Part shown: piece after piece, positions 63,883-64,000 of the stretch
Layout: every line of letters begins with the position of its first letter
How positions within the stretch are numbered: the first letter of the stretch is position 1
Program-made: the position numbers and the translations under genes
The notes under the pieces: model-generated
What the model was told of the DNA's origin: nothing
What the model saw: only the letters and a program-made list of their open reading frames with translations
Database searches by the model: none
From: Apodemus sylvaticus
Taxonomy: Eukaryota; Chordata; Mammalia; Rodentia; Muridae
Assembly: GCF_947179515.1 (NCBI RefSeq)
Contig: NC_067472.1
Coordinates: 105,465,506 to 105,529,505 of the forward strand
Direction: 5' to 3'
Length of the DNA: 64,000 nucleotides

Positions 63883-64000
63883 GATGTTATTTTTATGTTT
63901 GGTGGTTATCTTCTTTTGGGTTTGTTGAAAGAAGATTACTATCTTGCTTTTTCTAGCATGTAGTTGACCTCCTTATATTGGCGTTTTCCATCTATTATCC
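63883..64000 (-). pseudogene. L1-A resumes (ORF1/ORF2 spacer)
   Basis: Matches the spacer of L1-B at about 61925-62043, with GGTTATCTTCTTTTGGGTTT and the end TCTATTATCC lining up. It is the part of L1-A displaced by the L1-B insertion and runs off the window. Confidence 0.8.

Overview
The window is mammalian, and specifically murine. It is full of B1, B2, B3 and B4 SINEs, mouse-type LINE-1 with 5' monomers, two copies of a DNA transposon I recognise as URR1, and long CA/TG/GA/CATC microsatellites. There is no prokaryotic gene structure. Apart from transposon remnants I find one gene, on the minus strand.

That gene is C2cd3 (C2 calcium-dependent domain containing 3), the centriole-elongation and distal-appendage assembly factor. 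I could place 23 internal coding exons between 51865 and 980. All have GT-AG splice sites and matching codon phases. Joined, they give one open frame of about 1,544 codons with no stop. The family protein is about 2,350 residues, so the window holds roughly the central and distal two thirds. The 5' exons lie beyond 64000. The 3' end lies beyond position 1, apart from one weak candidate exon at 17-69. Six C2-like domains can be laid over the exons: W3-W6, W7-W9, W10-W12, W13-W16, W16 and W17-W20. A conserved non-C2 tail follows in W21-W23. Four exons (W8, W15, W21, W22) are not obvious as open frames. They were recovered because codon phase did not match across the neighbouring exons.

Layout: 1-980 is the left flank or intron. 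980-51865 is exons separated by introns rich in SINEs, ancient MIR/L2 pieces and microsatellites. 51866-54170 is intron with simple repeats and SINEs. 54172-64000 is a pile of minus-oriented LINE-1: a nearly full-length L1 with degenerate ORF1 and ORF2 (57571-63866), inserted into an older, internally deleted L1 that resumes at 63883. A rearranged, twin-primed L1 with target-site duplications sits at 24045-25530.

No new protein system is visible. The unusual material is structural. Two introns carry partial copies of a neighbouring exon's splice acceptor: a direct copy of W3 embedded in an Lx-type L1 tail, and an inverted copy of W16 that could fold across that exon in the pre-mRNA. There is a perfect 27-bp-arm palindrome at 43672-43728 and a second perfect palindrome inside a B1 at 54060-54088. 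There is also a roughly 620-bp CATC array.
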